NCBI GenBank assembly: GCA_963707515.1
Contig: CAVPQI010000002.1
Location: 372,001 to 436,000 of the forward strand
Reading direction: 5' to 3'
DNA length: 64,000 nt
From: Sva-07 sp963707515
Lineage (GTDB): Bacteria; Actinomycetota; Acidimicrobiia; Acidimicrobiales; Ilumatobacteraceae
Shown here in pieces: positions 63,609-64,000 of the stretch; the first letter of the stretch is position 1; every line of letters begins with the position of its first letter. The notes beneath the pieces are model-generated. The model did no database searches. It worked only from the letters and a program-made list of their open reading frames with translations, and was not told where the DNA came from. The position numbers were made by a program, and so were the translations under genes.

Positions 63609-64000
63609 ATGAAGACCCGTACTCGTACCAGCGCACTGATCGCTGCCGTCGCCGTCCTGTCACTCGGCGTCGCGGCCTGTGGCAGCGACAGCGACGACTC
63701 GACGACCGCGACCGACGCACCGGCAACGACGTCGGCAGCGACCGCGACGACCGAGGCGATGGACGACACGACCCCGACGACCGGGGCCACCGACGGCACG
63801 ACCGAGACCACCGACGGCTCCGCCGGGACCACCGGCACGACGGCCGACGACATGGACGAGGGCGCGATGCTCGAGCCCAGCGGTGAGCTGTGTGCTGCCG
63901 TCCCCGCCGATGGCGATGGTTCGTTCGATGGCATGGCCGACGATCCCGCGGCCACCGCTGCGTCGAACAACCCGGCGCTGTCGACGTTGGTCGATGCGCT
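63609..64000 (+). CDS. Fasciclin (FAS1) domain lipoprotein, N-terminal part
   Basis: The first 130 codons; the gene runs off the right edge. A lipoprotein signal with lipobox LGVAAC is followed by a long Thr/Ala/Asp-rich linker. After 'GELCAAVPADGDGSF' comes 'NNPALSTLVDA', the usual opening of a FAS1 domain, which mediates adhesion or binds partners outside the cell. The start ATG at 63609 has an unusually strong ribosome site, AAGGAG at 63596-63601, spaced seven bases. It follows the sulfite-oxidase-like gene on the same strand. Confidence 0.82.
   Translation, partial: MKTRTRTSALIAAVAVLSLGVAACGSDSDDSTTATDAPATTSAATATTEAMDDTTPTTGATDGTTETTDGSAGTTGTTADDMDEGAMLEPSGELCAAVPADGDGSFDGMADDPAATAASNNPALSTLVDA

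Overview
The window is 64 kb of high-GC chromosome from an actinobacterium. Mycothiol synthase, an F420-type luciferase-like oxidoreductase, DUF3499, a DUF222-HNH protein and long secreted proteins built from 'LDTR...WPCD' repeats point to the class Acidimicrobiia (an Ilumatobacter-like lineage). That placement is inferred from gene content, not measured. No rRNA, CRISPR, insertion sequence, phage or plasmid genes are seen. It looks like core chromosome with a few accessory islands.

Layout. 0-1 kb: start of a reductase gene and a divergent TetR regulator sharing a perfect 16-bp palindrome. 1-3.6 kb: ddl and murF (peptidoglycan precursors). 3.5-9 kb: MFS exporter, epoxide hydrolase, a P-loop ATPase regulator and a DinB-like protein. 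9-16.6 kb: acyl-CoA carboxylase beta and alpha subunits plus an AtuA-like protein, with a GGDEF/degenerate-EAL gene on the opposite strand between them. 16.6-21 kb: Nudix, lipoprotein, Ski2-like helicase. 20.6-23.3 kb: a DUF4157 (eCIS-core) protein with a small YbjN-like partner. 23.3-27.3 kb: LLM oxidoreductase, alanine dehydrogenase, 2-hydroxyacid dehydrogenase, J-domain protein. 27.3-31 kb: secreted repeat protein, DUF222-HNH, tRNA-Val. 31-37.6 kb: membrane and envelope genes, M23 peptidase, APH-like kinase. 37.6-41.5 kb: mshD-pepF-rlmN operon (minus). 41.6 kb: candidate small RNA. 42-46 kb: hisC-hisB-hisH-hisA-hisF. 46-52 kb: aldo/keto reductase, hydrolase, GroES-like, L,D-transpeptidase, hisI-trpE. 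52-64 kb: ygfZ, site-2 protease, ppdK-terC, dnaG-rpoD, a sulfite-oxidase-like enzyme and a fasciclin lipoprotein cut by the window end.

Most unusual signal. Several same-strand gene junctions are bridged by chains of tiny ORFs that overlap each other and both flanking genes by 4 nt (GTGA or ATGA). Ten exact 14-bp units lie between hisA and hisF, four exact 11-bp units between pepF and rlmN, two mini-ORFs between ppdK and terC, and single ones at hisI-trpE and DUF4157-YbjN. The layout would allow a terminating ribosome to be handed from one gene to the next without leaving the mRNA. Also notable: a 47-bp palindromic repeat family with constant 25-nt loops and long hairpins, mostly at convergent gene ends, and an orphan eCIS-core protein.

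Sequence quality. About nine genes, including the essential ddl, murF and rpoD, carry single-base frameshifts, densest in the first 2.2 kb. Assembly indels are the simplest explanation, so these genes are annotated across their full span.
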